Positions 12,350-25,537 of a DNA stretch of 64,000 nucleotides are shown one piece after another. Source of the stretch: Citrus sinensis (taxonomy: Eukaryota; Streptophyta; Magnoliopsida; Sapindales; Rutaceae); NCBI RefSeq assembly GCF_022201045.2, contig NC_068557.1:5270001-5334000 (forward strand). Reading direction: 5' to 3'. The notes beneath the pieces were generated by a model, which ran no database searches, was not told the origin of the DNA, and saw nothing but the letters and a program-made list of their open reading frames with translations. The number at the start of each line of letters is the position of its first letter. Positions within the stretch are counted from its first letter, which is position 1. Made by a program: the position numbers and the translations under genes.

Positions 12350-15300
12350 TCATAAGCGCCTTTTCTTCTTCACTGGAGTTTCATGTACTTGTGCTTTGAT
12401 CCCATACGTTTTTAACTGAAAGTTTTCAAAAGCCTCAGAGATTGCTCCCACCTGTTTCACAGAAATATTTGCAATCACTGGAACAGAAAGGCGTAGAAAA
12501 AACAATAAGATCAAACCACCAAAACATTGAAATTACACACCAGCTCAGGTTTTTTGGAGTACACCCTCACTATCATGTCCTGATAACATGTAGGCAACAA
12601 GTGACTAATGCGATTATCAGGTATAGGGAATTTTTCCTTGCTTTCATAATCCTGAAAAGAAATGAAGCTGTAGAAAGTTGTACACTGAAATGTGGAACCT
12701 ACAGGAAGTCTAGAAGAACTGATACCGAAAAATGATAAAAAAAAAAAAATTAGGAATTAGTTGCAAGGATTTAGCCTGTCAAAATAGATTTTATTACCTT
12801 GAAAAAGTTAATGCTGGAAGCAAACATGATCCCGGAAAGAAAAGAAAAGAAAAGAAAAGAAAAAAAAGATAATAAAAAGAAATATTAGTGGTTGCAGTGA
12901 AAAGTGAAAATTGTAGGATAGAAAAAGAAATAGAAATGCCTCTGTTTTTCTTCAAATACCTTTCCAGAGGATTATGCCTTCCACGAGCCAAATCAATCCT
13001 CACATTGCTAACAGCAACATCCTCTTCTTTTAATATTGCTCCACCATTTTTCTGTGAAGTGAATAAATAATTATTAGAAACTTTGATTTACTTCATTTGC
13101 AAAGAACATATGAATAAATATCTGTGCATAAATGTTTACCTGGGAACAAACAATATCTTGCGGGGTAACATCTTTGAAATGTTCTAGATTCTCTTTTGGA
13201 ACAGTGTACTCATTACAAAACTGCCACAATTTTCACCTTAATCTTAGTAAGATATAACTTCAAAATAACAAGTTATTTAACATAAAGCACGTTATCAGAA
13301 TAGAAAAGAGATGCATAAAGGTGCTATGCCTCCGTCTGATAATTCACATCAGAGCAAAACAGGAGAAGTCAATCAGCAAAGCTTCGCTACCTGATACAAA
13401 TTCCTCCTTCGGATCCGCAAAATCAAATCCCTAGATTCCTTGAGTTCTTGGTTTGGAGCTATCTCAATAGTTTTGATTATTGAGTCATCCAACTGAATTT
13501 CCAAGAACCATAATTAGCATAGAATTTTATACATCAGGACAAAAAATCTGTAAATATCAAACATACTAAACAGCTTTTGAACCTTCCAGTAATCCGAAGG
13601 ATCTTCAATGGACGACGAAATTTCTAGAAAATCATTTGCTTTCAACAAGGCATCCACAACCATAAGCTCTATCGCCTGCAATAGAAAAACAGTCAGATTA
13701 GGGAACTGCAGACTACCATAAAAGCAGAGAGATCATTGAAAAGTAATATGAGAAAGAACAAATAATATATAGGAGGCATGAACAACAGAACATGCTGACA
13801 GAGATCATCTATGATATAGAATAAATAATTCCATTTCGTACCTTTACTTTTGGATGTGTATATATTGTTCTATACAGATCCGCGCGAGTGTAAAATAACT
13901 TGTGGACAGTTAGATCTGGCAAAAACCCATAAATTGGCAAGAATAATAAAAGTAAATACAGCTGCAATAATGGACTTAAATTAAATATACTAACACTCTT
14001 TGGCACGATAGCAAATCTCATCATCCAAAACCCGCATAGTCTCCATCAACCTGGCAAGAAATGAAAATTGACGCTAAACATGTTTTCTTTCTTTTATTAT
14101 TATTATTACTATTATATCACTACAAAAATAGTATCAGGCACCAATAACAAACCAAAGCATCTAGAAAATTTAACTCTGACCTCTGAAACTCAAAGTTGCA
14201 TCCTAGGCCACAAGCTCGGGAGTCCCGGACAATATAATCAAACCTACATAAATATATCCCCAGGGCATTATTCTCACAACAAAATGGTATACAATGGCAC
14301 AAATTTGAAACTTACAATTAAACAGAAAGGGTTTATATAATCAGTAATCAGTTGAATCAATAAGACTCACTTATCCACATCAATGCCATTTCGACCATTT
14401 GCAACAATATCATACAAGAAATGCTTCTCCCGTGTGCCCTACCAATGAAGGCTACTATAAAGATTGACAAATATAACAAATAACCATAAACTAATAACTT
14501 AAGAAGAGCGTGAAACTAGATGTACAAGCACGACAAATTTTCCAAGAGAGAAACAATAATGAGAACCAGATATCAATAAAAATAGGCTAATACAATGGAA
14601 TTTCTGAAAGGATCTTACTTTTGGGAGTGTGAGCTCAGAACTAGCAACTATCATCTCCTGTTACAAGCAATAAATGTTCGAATGAATATAAATCTGAGAA
14701 AAATTCATTTATGGAACAACAAGAGCCAGTGCTAATAATACTGAAACAATGTGAGATTGACATTCAATGGAGGATACACACACACACACACAGAGTGTAA
14801 AGTTTAATATAAAACTTCTATTTATCTATCCCTGTTGAAACTTCTGTTTCAAATTTCAACCGTAAGTTCAACTGCAAGAGAGAATTTCCAATCACATAAA
14901 ATTGTTGCGGACATTACTCACTCACTCAATGCCTTAAATAATAAAAATCCAGTCATGGTTCTAACAGAATTTGGAAAACGGAGGATTTCTAGTAAGTTCA
15001 ACTTACCTTTACTTTCTTAATCATTTCAAAGTCAAGATCAATATGGTGCTCGTCAACGATATGATCAACCATCTTCAATGACATCTGCTCATGAGACCTA
15101 AGAGGAAAAATTATCACATAAAGCACAAAAGAATTCTGTTAAAAGCAGTTGGGCGAGGGGAGAAGGAGAAAATAAAAACTCTTGAAAGCATGAACTTGGA
15201 CTTCACTAGATCTCATGAAGAAGGAAATGCAAGCATGATAAGCGTAATGAAGAGGAGAAGCAATATTCCCATTGAAGAACAAGCATCAGAGTAAGGGGAG

Positions 15301-17384
15301 ATGCAATCCTAAAGCATCCTTAGTAAACCACTATCCAATCATATGCATTACACACAGGGATAGCCTATGCAAGCTCCCCGAAGCAGACAACCGTTCTTAA
15401 CAGAATTATCTTTAGAGATTTGAGAAAATGAAAAAGCAAAAACTCATGATTCAACTTCCCAGAACAAAGTTCAATCAAACCTCTATTTAAAACTAGACAT
15501 TCAAATTGCAACTTGACTCCAAATCAGATTAACAAGCTTCACTGTGCATATTTTCTAGCTTACTAACATTTAAAAGGAAGCTGAAGTTAATTCTTCAAAT
15601 AAGTATGCAAACACACACAAACAAAACCAAAGGAATACTACCATTAGTTCTTAAAGCTTTTTGGTAAAAGAAAACACAGCCTATCTGAATATATTGTGCG
15701 TGTAGTATGTAATTGTGCGACTCAAAAGTAACAAAAAACTAGGTGGCTGAAGAAGAGAGATACGAATAACGCTAGGGATCCGAACATTTGAGACCAATTT
15801 GAGTCTCAACTAATATGCCATTCATTTAGTGGATTGTAGAATATTAATTTTATCAATTGTGAAATTCACTTTCCAATAGATGAATGCCACATAACACTTG
15901 GGATTCAAGTTGGGACTTAATTGTTGGGATCCCAATCATTACTAGAGAGATATAGGGTTGTTATCAGATCAGAGAAACCACGATTCAAACTTGCCTTTAA
16001 CTCCCATATTAGTGGCACTTAAAATTTTAAGTTCATACTACTTTTCTGTACCCTCGAAATTGAAGCTGTGGAAGGACCGGAAACTCATCTGCCAATGCAC
16101 ACTCTGACAGATAATTTGAAAAATTAAAAGAGGAAGAAAAAGAGAGAGGGAATTCAAGCATAACATACAATGCTCACTGACAGAAAAACACATATGAGAT
16201 CACTACTTTGATCAATTACTTGGGAACTTGCTTGAAATAAAAATTAAAAATAAAACATAGGATTTCCGAGCAAAAACATACATCATCCAATTGAACTCCA
16301 ATGTCCTCATCACAAGTAAAATTAAAAAAATAAATAAATAAATAAATAAAGGAAGGATAAATGCATCCCACTAGCATAATGCATTGCGTACCATTTGCAG
16401 CCACTAACAACACGGGGGAGAAACTCGCGTTCAAACAAGTGACTGAAAGGCCCATGGCCGACATCATGTAGCAGTCCTACAGATGTGATAAAGGAAAGCA
16501 GATAAGGAATCGGTCGATATGCAATGGAAAATCATGGGGAACACAATCAATTACCTGCGAGTTTCACAGTTTGGATGTCAAAGTTATCAATACCAAGTTC
16601 CAAACCCTACAATGATTGGAGCATTTACATGAAACATGTCGAAATATTGAACAAAATAAGACTTAAAGTAATCAAAAAACACAGAGAATGTTTCTGTACT
16701 TGGTTCTGTTTGAGCTTTTGAATAGCTGCACCGGCAAGCCAGTACACCCCAAGAGAGTGTTCAAACCTAGAATGCACTGCCCCCGGATAAACCAAATGCG
16801 TCACACCTGAAACACTCGAAAATAAAATTGTCTTGTTATTATTAAAAAATAAAATTACATGTTCATATTTTTACGAAATCTACTATATACCACCATTCAC
16901 ACCTATGGCTTCCCTTTTTTTTCCCCTAGGAAACTTACCAAGTTGTTTAAGGTCACGTAGCCTGTAATATGAAAAGCAAATTTGATCATTAACTACATAA
17001 AATAATTGTAAAAGCCACTGCAAATAACTGAATAATTCAAAAAATATATTTTTTTAAAAACAAAATATAAAAGTAAAATGAAAGAGTCAGCTTGCCTCTG
17101 AAACTGCTCAGTGTCAATAAACTTCAAAGCGAGCTGGAACAATACAAGACGATACAATAACAAAGAATCATAATTTCTTCACTCACATTCACAGAATGTT
17201 TGTGGCCAAAATTGCTTAATATAAGAAAAAAAATATAATAGAAATTACGGACGGGGTCGAGATAAATGTTGCCGTGAACATTGTCGTGAACGTTTTTAGA
17301 GAATCTGATCAGTTGTTCTTGCGACGAAGCAAAGTTGGCGTGGACCGGAGGGAACGAGAGCTCTTCGTTAAAGAAAGCGCCCAT
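12350..17384 (-). CDS. VEN4: HD-domain dNTP triphosphohydrolase, SAMHD1/VEN4 type
   Basis: Nineteen minus-strand exons join in one frame to 474 residues: 17384-17253, 17133-17096, 16961-16939, 16806-16700, 16606-16555, 16476-16392, 15097-15007, 14657-14619, 14438-14371, 14243-14181, 14050-13995, 13915-13842, 13675-13583, 13492-13391, 13220-13140, 13051-12960, 12813-12798, 12651-12541 and 12451-12350. Diagnostic motifs are HDNVHGNIYLDP, QFQRLRDLKQLG, HSRFEHSLGVYWLAG (metal His 81), LLHDVGHGPFSH (HD pair 121-122) and NGIDVDKFDYIVRDSR. There is no N-terminal SAM domain, as in plant homologues. The C-terminus is basic (KKKRRL), possibly a nuclear signal. Known of the family: these enzymes split dNTPs to nucleoside and triphosphate, and Arabidopsis VEN4 loss gives reticulate leaves and disturbed dNTP supply. 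Intron 2 uses a GC donor, and exon 17 is only 16 nt. The gene is divergent from 18730-21084. Confidence 0.93.
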
Positions 17385-18729
17385 TGCATCAGTGCCAACG
17401 TCAGCGTCAGCAGACCAACCAGCTCTCAGTATCGGCTTCTGCTGCTACAGCTCTGTTCTTAGGTTTTGTTTTTGCGGTTGATTTTAGTTGTCACGTTGTC
17501 GATTCGATCATTCGCTGGGAATTAAAAAATAAAATTATCGAGAGAGAGAGATGAATTAGCGTTAGGATAATCGTTACCTCCTTTTTTTTAAAAAAAAATT
17601 ATTTTTGTATGTTCGTTTAAAGCCACCCTATCAAAAGAAATCAATGATTTAATTTAATAAGGACGTGATTAGTACTAGCATAGTGCTATTTGTTTATTAA
17701 AATTTATTTAAATAGTGTTATATATTTTAAAATTTTTATTTTAAAAAATCATCTAAAATAATATGATATTTATCAATTGATTGATAAAGATAATATAATT
17801 AATTTACTTAAATTTTTGTAAAAGATTACTAATTGATCAATAAATAATATATCATTTAGGATGAAATTTAAAAATTTTTAAATATTTCAAATTGTTTAGA
17901 ACACTTTGATTTTAATAAAAAATTATTAATAATATGCCAATCATGTAAATTATTACTAAAAATAATTTATTAAAAATAAAAATTATATAATTACTTTTAA
18001 TATCCATACATAACACTCATTAGTTAATGTATAACTCTCTTTTTTTTCTAACCCTAAAACTTTTATGTCCGATATCTTAATTAATACTCAAATGAGTAAT
18101 GTGGAAATTAATATTATAAAAAAATTTTAACTACAAAATATGTGTGATACTTTCTTCTTAAAAATAAAATAAAATAAAATCACATTAAATAGTCATTTTT
18201 TTAAATATTGACTTTCGACCCTTCTCTTTCTTCTTTTCCATGGCTTTCTACTCCCTATTTTTTTTTAATATTTATAAAATACTTTCTATTACAATGTTCT
18301 CATTACGAGTTATTTTGGATGCAAAATATAGTACTGAACATAAATAACGAAATATTAATAACTAAAATTATATTAAAGAACTTATTTAACTTGACTTAAT
18401 TATGTTATTGTAAATATGTATAAGATCTCTTAAAATTGAGTGTGTTAAATAATTTTATTAGTGTTTTAAGTAAATAAAATTAATTAATTTAAATATTTTT
18501 AAGTAAAAATATTTTTAGAATTTAAAAGAGTGTGTAAAATAAAATAAATTTTTTAAATTAATAATTTAATATATGAATGTATAAAATAATATAGTCTTTA
18601 AAATAAATTAATTAATTTTTACAATGTACATAGTCGTGCGTTTATGAATGTATAAAAATTATTTTAATAATATTTTACAATTTATTAAAGAGTGATGCTT
18701 GCCATCCGTATTTTCATAACTCAACTACA
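17385..18729. other. Divergent upstream region of the dNTPase and PSA3-like genes
   Basis: This 1.35-kb very AT-rich spacer separates two divergent genes and must hold both promoters. A GA run (GAGAGAGAGAG) near 17540 lies in the probable 5' leader of the minus-strand gene. I see no open reading frame of note and no repeat with clean borders. An upstream out-of-frame ATG at 18692 would overlap the start of the plus-strand gene if it is transcribed. Confidence 0.5.
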
Positions 18730-21084
18730 ATGCTCACTCTATCTTCTTTGCAGACAAATCTTCAAGCCCAAATCTCAACGTGTTGCAAGCAGATTTCGCC
18801 TTCACTTATTCTTTTCCCTCAAATTCAAAGCAGCAACCTCACAAGGCTTCGAAAGCTTCCAAGCTCTTCTTCTAATGGAGGAGTCTTGTCTGTGAAAGCT
18901 TACATTGAGAACCAAAACTCCATCTCTAACTTTGCTAACAAAGTCATCGGTTCATTGCCTGTTATCGGTCTTTTCGCTAGAATCCTCAGCGATGAAGGTG
19001 GCGTTGGTGGTGATATTATTGACTTTGCTGAGTTTCGAAGAAGGGTAGGCAACAAATGTAGCATCAATGATTCTAAGGCCTTCTATGACTTTCAAGAACG
19101 CAGAGGCCGGGTAATATTTTTTTTTTAAATTTCCGCATATTCAATTTGATGATATTCAATTTAATTGCATTTCTTCAGTGATATATTAGGTATTGAATTG
19201 TAAAGTTGAGTTCTTGAGTTGGTTTTGCATTTTGGGTAGGCAGGGGATCCTTTGTATGTTTTGATATGCTGTTGGCTAGCGGCTGTGGGTGCTGGTCTGC
19301 TCAAATCTGAGGAGATTCTGGAGGGTGCAGCGAGGCTTCGCGTCTCAAATGATGTTGAATTTGAAGAGGAGACCTTCCTTGCTGCGATGAATGAGGCCAA
19401 AGAGGTTGGTTAATCTCCTTGTCCCTCGTTTTCTGATCCCAATAAGCAAAGAGTTTAGCTCTTGTATTGAGTTCATTGGCAAGAAATTTGTTGGATGAGA
19501 TGCTCAGTTATGTGAAAAAAAAAAAATTATAGTTTAAAAGCCACAGAATTTAAGTTGCTAACTCAAATTTAGCTCAAACTAGGCATCGTGCATCACTACT
19601 TGTTTTAGTTGCTTGTTTAGTACTCATTTACATTTAGCACCAACTATTCATCATAATAACTCTTTGTCATACTCATGCCCTTTGAGAGAGATGAAATGCT
19701 TTCAGGCTCTGTAGGATGTTAAGAGTACTGGAGCAGTAATCTTCTGAAGGTTCCAATTATAGTTGTGCCCATTGTTTTAGAAGATTACTGGAAAATTATA
19801 TCTCAATCCAAACCATGGAAATGGTTTTTTCATTCTATTAGGTCGTTTTTCCAGAGGTTAAGCAGGATATTTAAGTTTCTTTAAACTCATTTCATGGCTT
19901 GTGCAATATGATTTTCGTCATCATCTTGACAGTTTAGGCTTGTACCATAAATTACATAATAGCATGTACGCGGGGAGCAAAAGGTTGTGCAAATCTTTAA
20001 AGTTTATTAAGAATAAGTAGATCCGAGAAATAAGATTATGAGTGTGGGATGTTGGATTGGAGATAAACTACAGCCGTAATTTGCTAGGAAATGAATTCTA
20101 GAAATGGATGTTTAGTAAATGAGTCAACAACAGTTCAAACTGTACTTTGTTGGTTTTTTGTGATGATTAAATTTTCCTTCTCAACATGTCAGTGATATGC
20201 CAAGTAATAATGTAATTAAAAGAGAACAAAAAGAATAAAGCTAAATACAATAGTATTAATAGATCTTGGTTCTTCTCTTTGTCATTATATTTATGACTGA
20301 CACAAGCTACTTGGTAATCAGTCTTCAATTTTGGCCTGTAAAGATAAAGATCGAATTCTCCTGACATAACTGAAGGCCTCCCAGCCCTAAAACACAAACT
20401 CATACTAGAAGGAAGCATTTTTCAAAAAAGAATTGAGTATTGTAAACTTGCTTGGTTTTCATTCAGTGGCTCCAGGCAATTTGACACCTTAGACTTGCTA
20501 GATATATATATATATATATATATTCAAGGCTTCTGATCATTTTACTGTTATGGAGGAATCAGAATCTGAGCATTATTGGTCAATCGGGTCAAAAGTTGGA
20601 CTTTTATTGAGATATCAAGATATGTCTATGGACATCTTTCATAAACATTGTGATGAAGATATCCATTTGTATGTTGGCTCCTTGATTTAGTGTTATCTAA
20701 ATTTTAAATTGCATTTTAAGGCATTCCTATACATTCTTAATAAAAATTATGTATATGATGCAGCGACGAGCTAAACTAAATGCTGTCACCCCAACTATCC
20801 CTATGGCAATTCGTGCTGAGAAAGCTCTTGAAGCTATTTATGTTTGTTGCTTCGGCAAGGAACTTGTTGAAGAGGAAGACGAGAGACTACTAGTGACCAT
20901 ACTTAGGGCTGTTTTCCCAACAGTTGAGCAGCCAGAGATAGAAAGGATTGTCAAAGACAAGGCAAGGAAAGTAGCAGAAGGCAGTGATGAGACCAATGTT
21001 CCAGAATCAAAGCCCCTACCAAAAGAAGCTGTCAAACAGCAAATGAAAGACCTTGAATTCTTGAAACAAAATAGTGAAACTTGA
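18730..21084 (+). CDS. PSA3: Probable photosystem I assembly factor PSA3-like, chloroplast
   Basis: Three exons join in frame: 18730-19110, 19240-19404 and 20764-21084 (stop TGA), 288 residues. The first about 65 residues are rich in Ser, Leu, Gln and basic residues with few acids, as in a chloroplast transit peptide. The mature part has IGLFARILSDEGGVGGDIIDFAEFRRRVG, a hydrophobic DPLYVLICCWLAAVGAGLL segment, then acidic helical sequence (ELVEEEDERLLVTILRAVFP). My recollection is that this matches the plant PSA3/PDE329 (At3g55250) family, needed for photosystem I accumulation; that identity is from memory and less sure than the gene model. At the exon 2 acceptor two AGs lie 4 nt apart; only the first (exon from 19240) keeps the frame. 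Intron 2 (1.36 kb) carries an AT microsatellite. Confidence 0.75.
20502..20523. repeat. (AT)n microsatellite
   Basis: An uninterrupted AT dinucleotide run of about 11 units lies in the last intron of the PSA3-like gene. It is likely to vary in length between accessions. Confidence 0.9.
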
Positions 21085-21900
21085 AAGTGTTGGCTTGTTA
21101 AGTACTAGTACATGATTAAAAATGGCAGATGAAGCTCGATGGAGTTTGTTTGTAATGAATGTAGCATGTAATTCCAAAAATTCTCAGTCATGTAACATAG
21201 AGGATAGGTATTTTCTGAAAATGCAGATCTCACTTAAAGAGATTTGATGCCAGTAAAAAGTAATGTAGACTGGAGAGTACTTCTTCTTTGTCTTTTTATT
21301 GACTTCTCTTTTGCAATCCAACCGGATGATCAGGTGACAAAAAGATCAATTTATGATATTTCGTTTTAAATGCTGCTCCATTCATTGTTGGTCTGATTTT
21401 GATTTAATATTGGGCAAGCGTTTAAGGTAGGGGTGGACCAAATTAGTATTTTAGGCTACTCCTGTAGGATTCGAATTCAGTTCATTGTTGATTTGATTTT
21501 GATTTAATATAGTGTTTATGGTAGGGATAGACAATGACCAAATCAGTATTTTTTAAGTTCGTCCTTCTGCAGGGTTCGAACTCTGGTGCGGTTAATTAAA
21601 TAAAGTTTAATGAAAGCCACTCAACCAAACCCCTGCCGATAAGATAGTGGAGCAATATAACTCTGACAAATGCATCATAAAGAAATTAAGACAATACCTA
21701 TAAAATGAAGCCTACCAAAAAAAAAAACATAAAATGAAGTTACTCATTCCAGGTGTTTATTATTCCATTGTTAAATGTAGAGTTTACAAACATAGGAACA
21801 TTATTCCAGAAGCCAGAAGGTACAAACATAGGAACATTATTCCAGAAGGTCCTGTTCAACAGAGAATAAACTCAAACGATCAGTCTCTTCACACGTGAAA
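21085..21900. other. Spacer between convergent PSA3-like and formate dehydrogenase genes
   Basis: This contains the 3' UTRs of both genes. Diverged local direct repeats are visible: TTCATTGTTGGTCTGATTTTG is echoed at 21381 and 21484, and ACAAACATAGGAACATTATT occurs twice near 21787 and 21824. I see no gene. Confidence 0.6.
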
Positions 21901-24900
21901 TTATCGATATTGAGGTGCCAGCTCCCCCGCCTTCACTATGTAATTTTGAACAGGAAAATCTTCTCCCTTGAAGTATCTGTCAAGCATATCCTTGACTCCC
22001 GCAGCATAGCGTAGCTGCAGTATTTCAGTTCAGAATTCGATTTGTGAGAAAGAAATGAAGTAAAGAGGCGCATGAATACGGGAAAAAAATGCAATGAACT
22101 AACATACCTGTGCATCAATAGTGGTCCCAGAAACATGAGGGGTCATTGCCTGATTTGGCATGTAACGCCAGGGATGGTCCTTTGGAGCTGGTTGTGGATT
22201 CCAAACATCACCACTATAACCTGAGAATCAAGTTAAAAAAGAAAAAGACATTAGATAAACAGAGGATATAACAGTGTAGATGTCCAGGCACTCTTCTTGA
22301 TACTGCTGGCAGTCCACACAACAAATTAGGAATTTCCTTTCAGTTTTTCTGATTCCAACCCATCTAGGAGGAATGCATTCTAATATATATATTAAAAAAA
22401 AAAGGATAAATAAATAAACAATATGTTTTATACAGCATAGAGGGTTCAGCATTGATGGAACCAACTTTCAGTTGGCACTTAACTACCTGCAATGTGTCCA
22501 CTAGAGCAAGCGTCAACAACAGCTTGTGTGTCCATGATTGCTCCTCGAGCATTGTTGACAATCAAGACGCCCTTCTTCATCTTTGCAATCCTATCTTTGT
22601 CAAACATCCCTCTGCAAAGCAATCCAATATTCTGATAAGTTAGACTGATATCATAAATTTGATTGACTACAAGAAGCTTGAATACAGTAAAAATTAGTTA
22701 GAAAAATATATAATTTGGCATTTTCTATCAAACAACCAAGCTCCATAATCCAAATAAGAGTACCAATGGTAAGACGGTGACTTTAACAATGCACGCCAAT
22801 CCAGCACTTAAAGATAAGCTAAAATTCAACAGAACAATTACTATTAGTTTGAAACCTGGAAACTTTAGTTCATGCAAGATCAGGGATGAGACATTGGTTT
22901 TACCTCGTCTTTTCTGTTAGAGGGGTGTTGACAACAACTATGTCACATTTGGGAAGCATAGTATCTAGATCCTCCTCAAATTTTGCTCCAGTCTCTTTCT
23001 CCAATTGAGGATCCATCTTCACCCGGTCATGATAAAGGAGATTACAATTGAAAGGTTTAAGTCGTTGGAGCAACAGCTTGCCAATGCGTCCACAACCAAC
23101 AGTTCCCACTGTCTTTCCTTCAAGATCATAAGCTCTATAAGCAACACCGGCAACATTCCATTCCCCACTGATAACTTGATGGTGTCCAGGTAAGAAATTA
23201 CGGACAAGAATAAGGATTCTCATAAGCTCGTCCTCAGCAACTGAAACCACATTGCTTCCAGTAACTTCAGCAACAGTTAAACCAGCAGCAGCAGCAGCAT
23301 TTAGATCAATATGATCAGAGCCAACTCCAGCAGTGAGAAGCAGTTGCAAATTTTTGGCCTTCTTAATCCTTTCCGCCGTAACATAGGCAGGGTGGAAGGG
23401 GGTAGATATGAGGACGTGGAGATCAGGAATATGTTTCTCTAGTTCTGCAGTTAAATCTCACACATGAAACATCAAAAAAGCTATTTTATGCTTATTACCT
23501 CAAAGAATCAACTACCAGGCTACCTAAATAACTTGACCAAACGAAAAAGCGTCAATCATCCAGGAAATTCCACTTAGCCAAGGCATTGCAGTTCTTAAAC
23601 AAGCACTTAAAATCACATTATTTTTAGAGCTACCATTCAGATAAGACAGGGCTATAAGACCTTGTAACCAACATTGCAAGTATGATGAGTGCCCATACAC
23701 AGTTGAAGTACTGTGAATATTAATCCATAGCTGCTATGGAATAGAATAACCAGTTGTCAAGAAGAGTGGGATTGAGGTGCCAAATGTATGGTCAGAGTCA
23801 CTTCAGTAAACATTTTAGCTATTCTACTTTCAAAACTAAAGTACAAATATTTCCAAACGATCACGAACACAAAAACAGATGTCGGCAACAAAACCAATGT
23901 ATAATTTATATTTGTAACTGGAAGAAAAAGAGCAACTAAAATCGTAGTCATGCTAGTTGATAAAATTCTTTAAAGTTCCATGAGCAGAATGCAAAGATAA
24001 CTGCTTCTAACATCTGTTGATATCAACAACCAGCCTTGCCACCTGGTCCTCATATATTCAATCAGTAATTCAATTCAAAAACCAGCATTTTGAGTGCATA
24101 ATCAATTTACACCGTACTACACTATAAGCTGGCATGTGACCAGCTGTGATTGGGCTTATTGATAATTTTGCATTTACATCCATAATGCATAGAGGTAAAT
24201 TGATATACTAACCACAGTCTGGTCCCTCTTTGTCATCAGTGACAATATATTGGTGACCTTTCGATTCCAGCCATTCACGCAGACCACAGCCTCCCTCCAC
24301 ACAACCAAGAAAGTTGGGATTCATTGAAGCGTATTCATTGCCCTTGTAGAACACCCCAACAATCTTCTTTCTTCCAGAAGAAGCCTGCTTGTAGTCATAC
24401 TAAGAAATTAGATAACATAAACCATAGTAAACAAATTGGGCGGGGAGATAGTAAGACAGAAACAAATTCAAAGAGAACAAATTTATTATTTAAACATTTT
24501 CCAGCTTTGTCTCATGTATTTTAAGTTCTTAAAATGTTCCCCATATTCAAATATATTACAACAATTTCTTATCTCTGATAAATCATAGTCCAACTTCATC
24601 ATCACATCCATTAAACCGGTATAATCATTCAGTACGCTGCCTTAATTTTAAATAATTCACTTGGGTTTCTAGAGTAAATTAATTATGAGTAATGATACAG
24701 CCACAAACTCTTGTACAAACTTATTTTGTACAAACTGATGTGGCATGATAAGATTGGTTGAATTAAATATCACTTGGCCCACATGATTTGTTTTTATTAA
24801 TTTATATTTTCATTCAACCAATGAATTAATGCCACGTCAGTTTGTACAAAATAAGTTTGTACAAGAGTTTGTGGCTGTATCATTACTCATTAATTATATG

Positions 24901-25537
24901 CTGCAGATGTGAAAACTGAAGATCAAGATAATTTAGCAGATAATTGATAGATAATATAAGATACATGAACATTATTATTCTCTAACTAAACAAAACGAAT
25001 AGAAATAACTTTTATCAAATTTCACGTGATTTTTTGGCCCAGCGGGCCCAGATCATGACTTAATGAATGTGTCACGTGCAACGTCACGTGGAACCACACT
25101 TTCGTCATGCGTTTGTTTGCCCCAAATTCCAAATCTACCCATTGCTTGGCACATAATCATCATCAACCACTTTGATGCTTGTACAACCTTTTTTTTTCTT
25201 TTTTAATTTTTTATTTCTTCTCTAAATTGATAGATCAGCCATTAGATAATCACAAATCTCACTTTATCATTACATATAAATCATCTTATCCAAATAAAAA
25301 TTTGATAACCATCGTCGTTTAAAAAAAAAAAGGCAAAAAATTGGTGATCCGAGCCTGCAGATGATGAAACTGATTTATAAATTTTAGTGACAATCAAAAA
25401 TGAAAACGAACAAACGGTATAAAGTTCGAAGACCGTAAACAGCTTACATAGTGTCGAGAAAACCTCGACGATGAACGAAGATATCCCGACGAAGCAAAAG
25501 CGTTAATTGCAGAGCTAGCTACTCTCTTCATGGCCAT
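21901..25537 (-). CDS. FDH1: NAD-dependent formate dehydrogenase, mitochondrial
   Basis: Six minus-strand exons join in frame: 25537-25448, 24399-24213, 23444-22904, 22611-22487, 22220-22108 and 22014-21901 (stop TAA), 389 residues. The N-terminus ([19 protein letters not shown], then Arg/Ser-rich) is a typical mitochondrial presequence. Family landmarks follow: [35 protein letters not shown], the NAD-binding loop [13 protein letters not shown] (GCGRIG at 209-214), [38 protein letters not shown] and the C-terminus APQYR. The enzyme oxidises formate to CO2 with NAD. The first of two in-frame ATGs was chosen because plant homologues begin MAM. Intron 1 holds a Mutator-type MITE and three CACGTG G-boxes. 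FDH is stress-inducible in many plants, so these sites are of interest. Confidence 0.96.
24687..24888. mobile_element. Mutator-type MITE in formate dehydrogenase intron 1
   Basis: A 202-bp element with long terminal inverted repeats of about 65 bp begins GAGTAATGATACAGCCACAA. Its end is the near-perfect reverse complement. It is flanked by the perfect 9-bp direct repeat ATTAATTAT (24678-24686 and 24889-24897). A 9-bp duplication with long terminal repeats is the signature of the Mutator superfamily. It has no coding capacity. Confidence 0.88.
25023..25090. promoter_or_regulatory. Cluster of three CACGTG G-boxes in FDH intron 1
   Basis: CACGTG occurs at 25023-25028, 25073-25078 and 25085-25090, the last two 12 bp apart within GTCACGTGCAACGTCACGTGG. 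ACGT-core G-boxes bind bZIP and bHLH factors; paired ABRE-like copies often confer abscisic-acid response. They lie 360-430 bp inside intron 1, a known place for enhancers in plants. Function is inferred. Confidence 0.5.

Noticed and set aside
16280-16312. Possible extra exon in dNTPase intron 6
   Set aside because: The frame passes cleanly from exon 16476-16392 to 15097-15007, giving a family-typical GCKWSHEQMS join. No exon is needed here.
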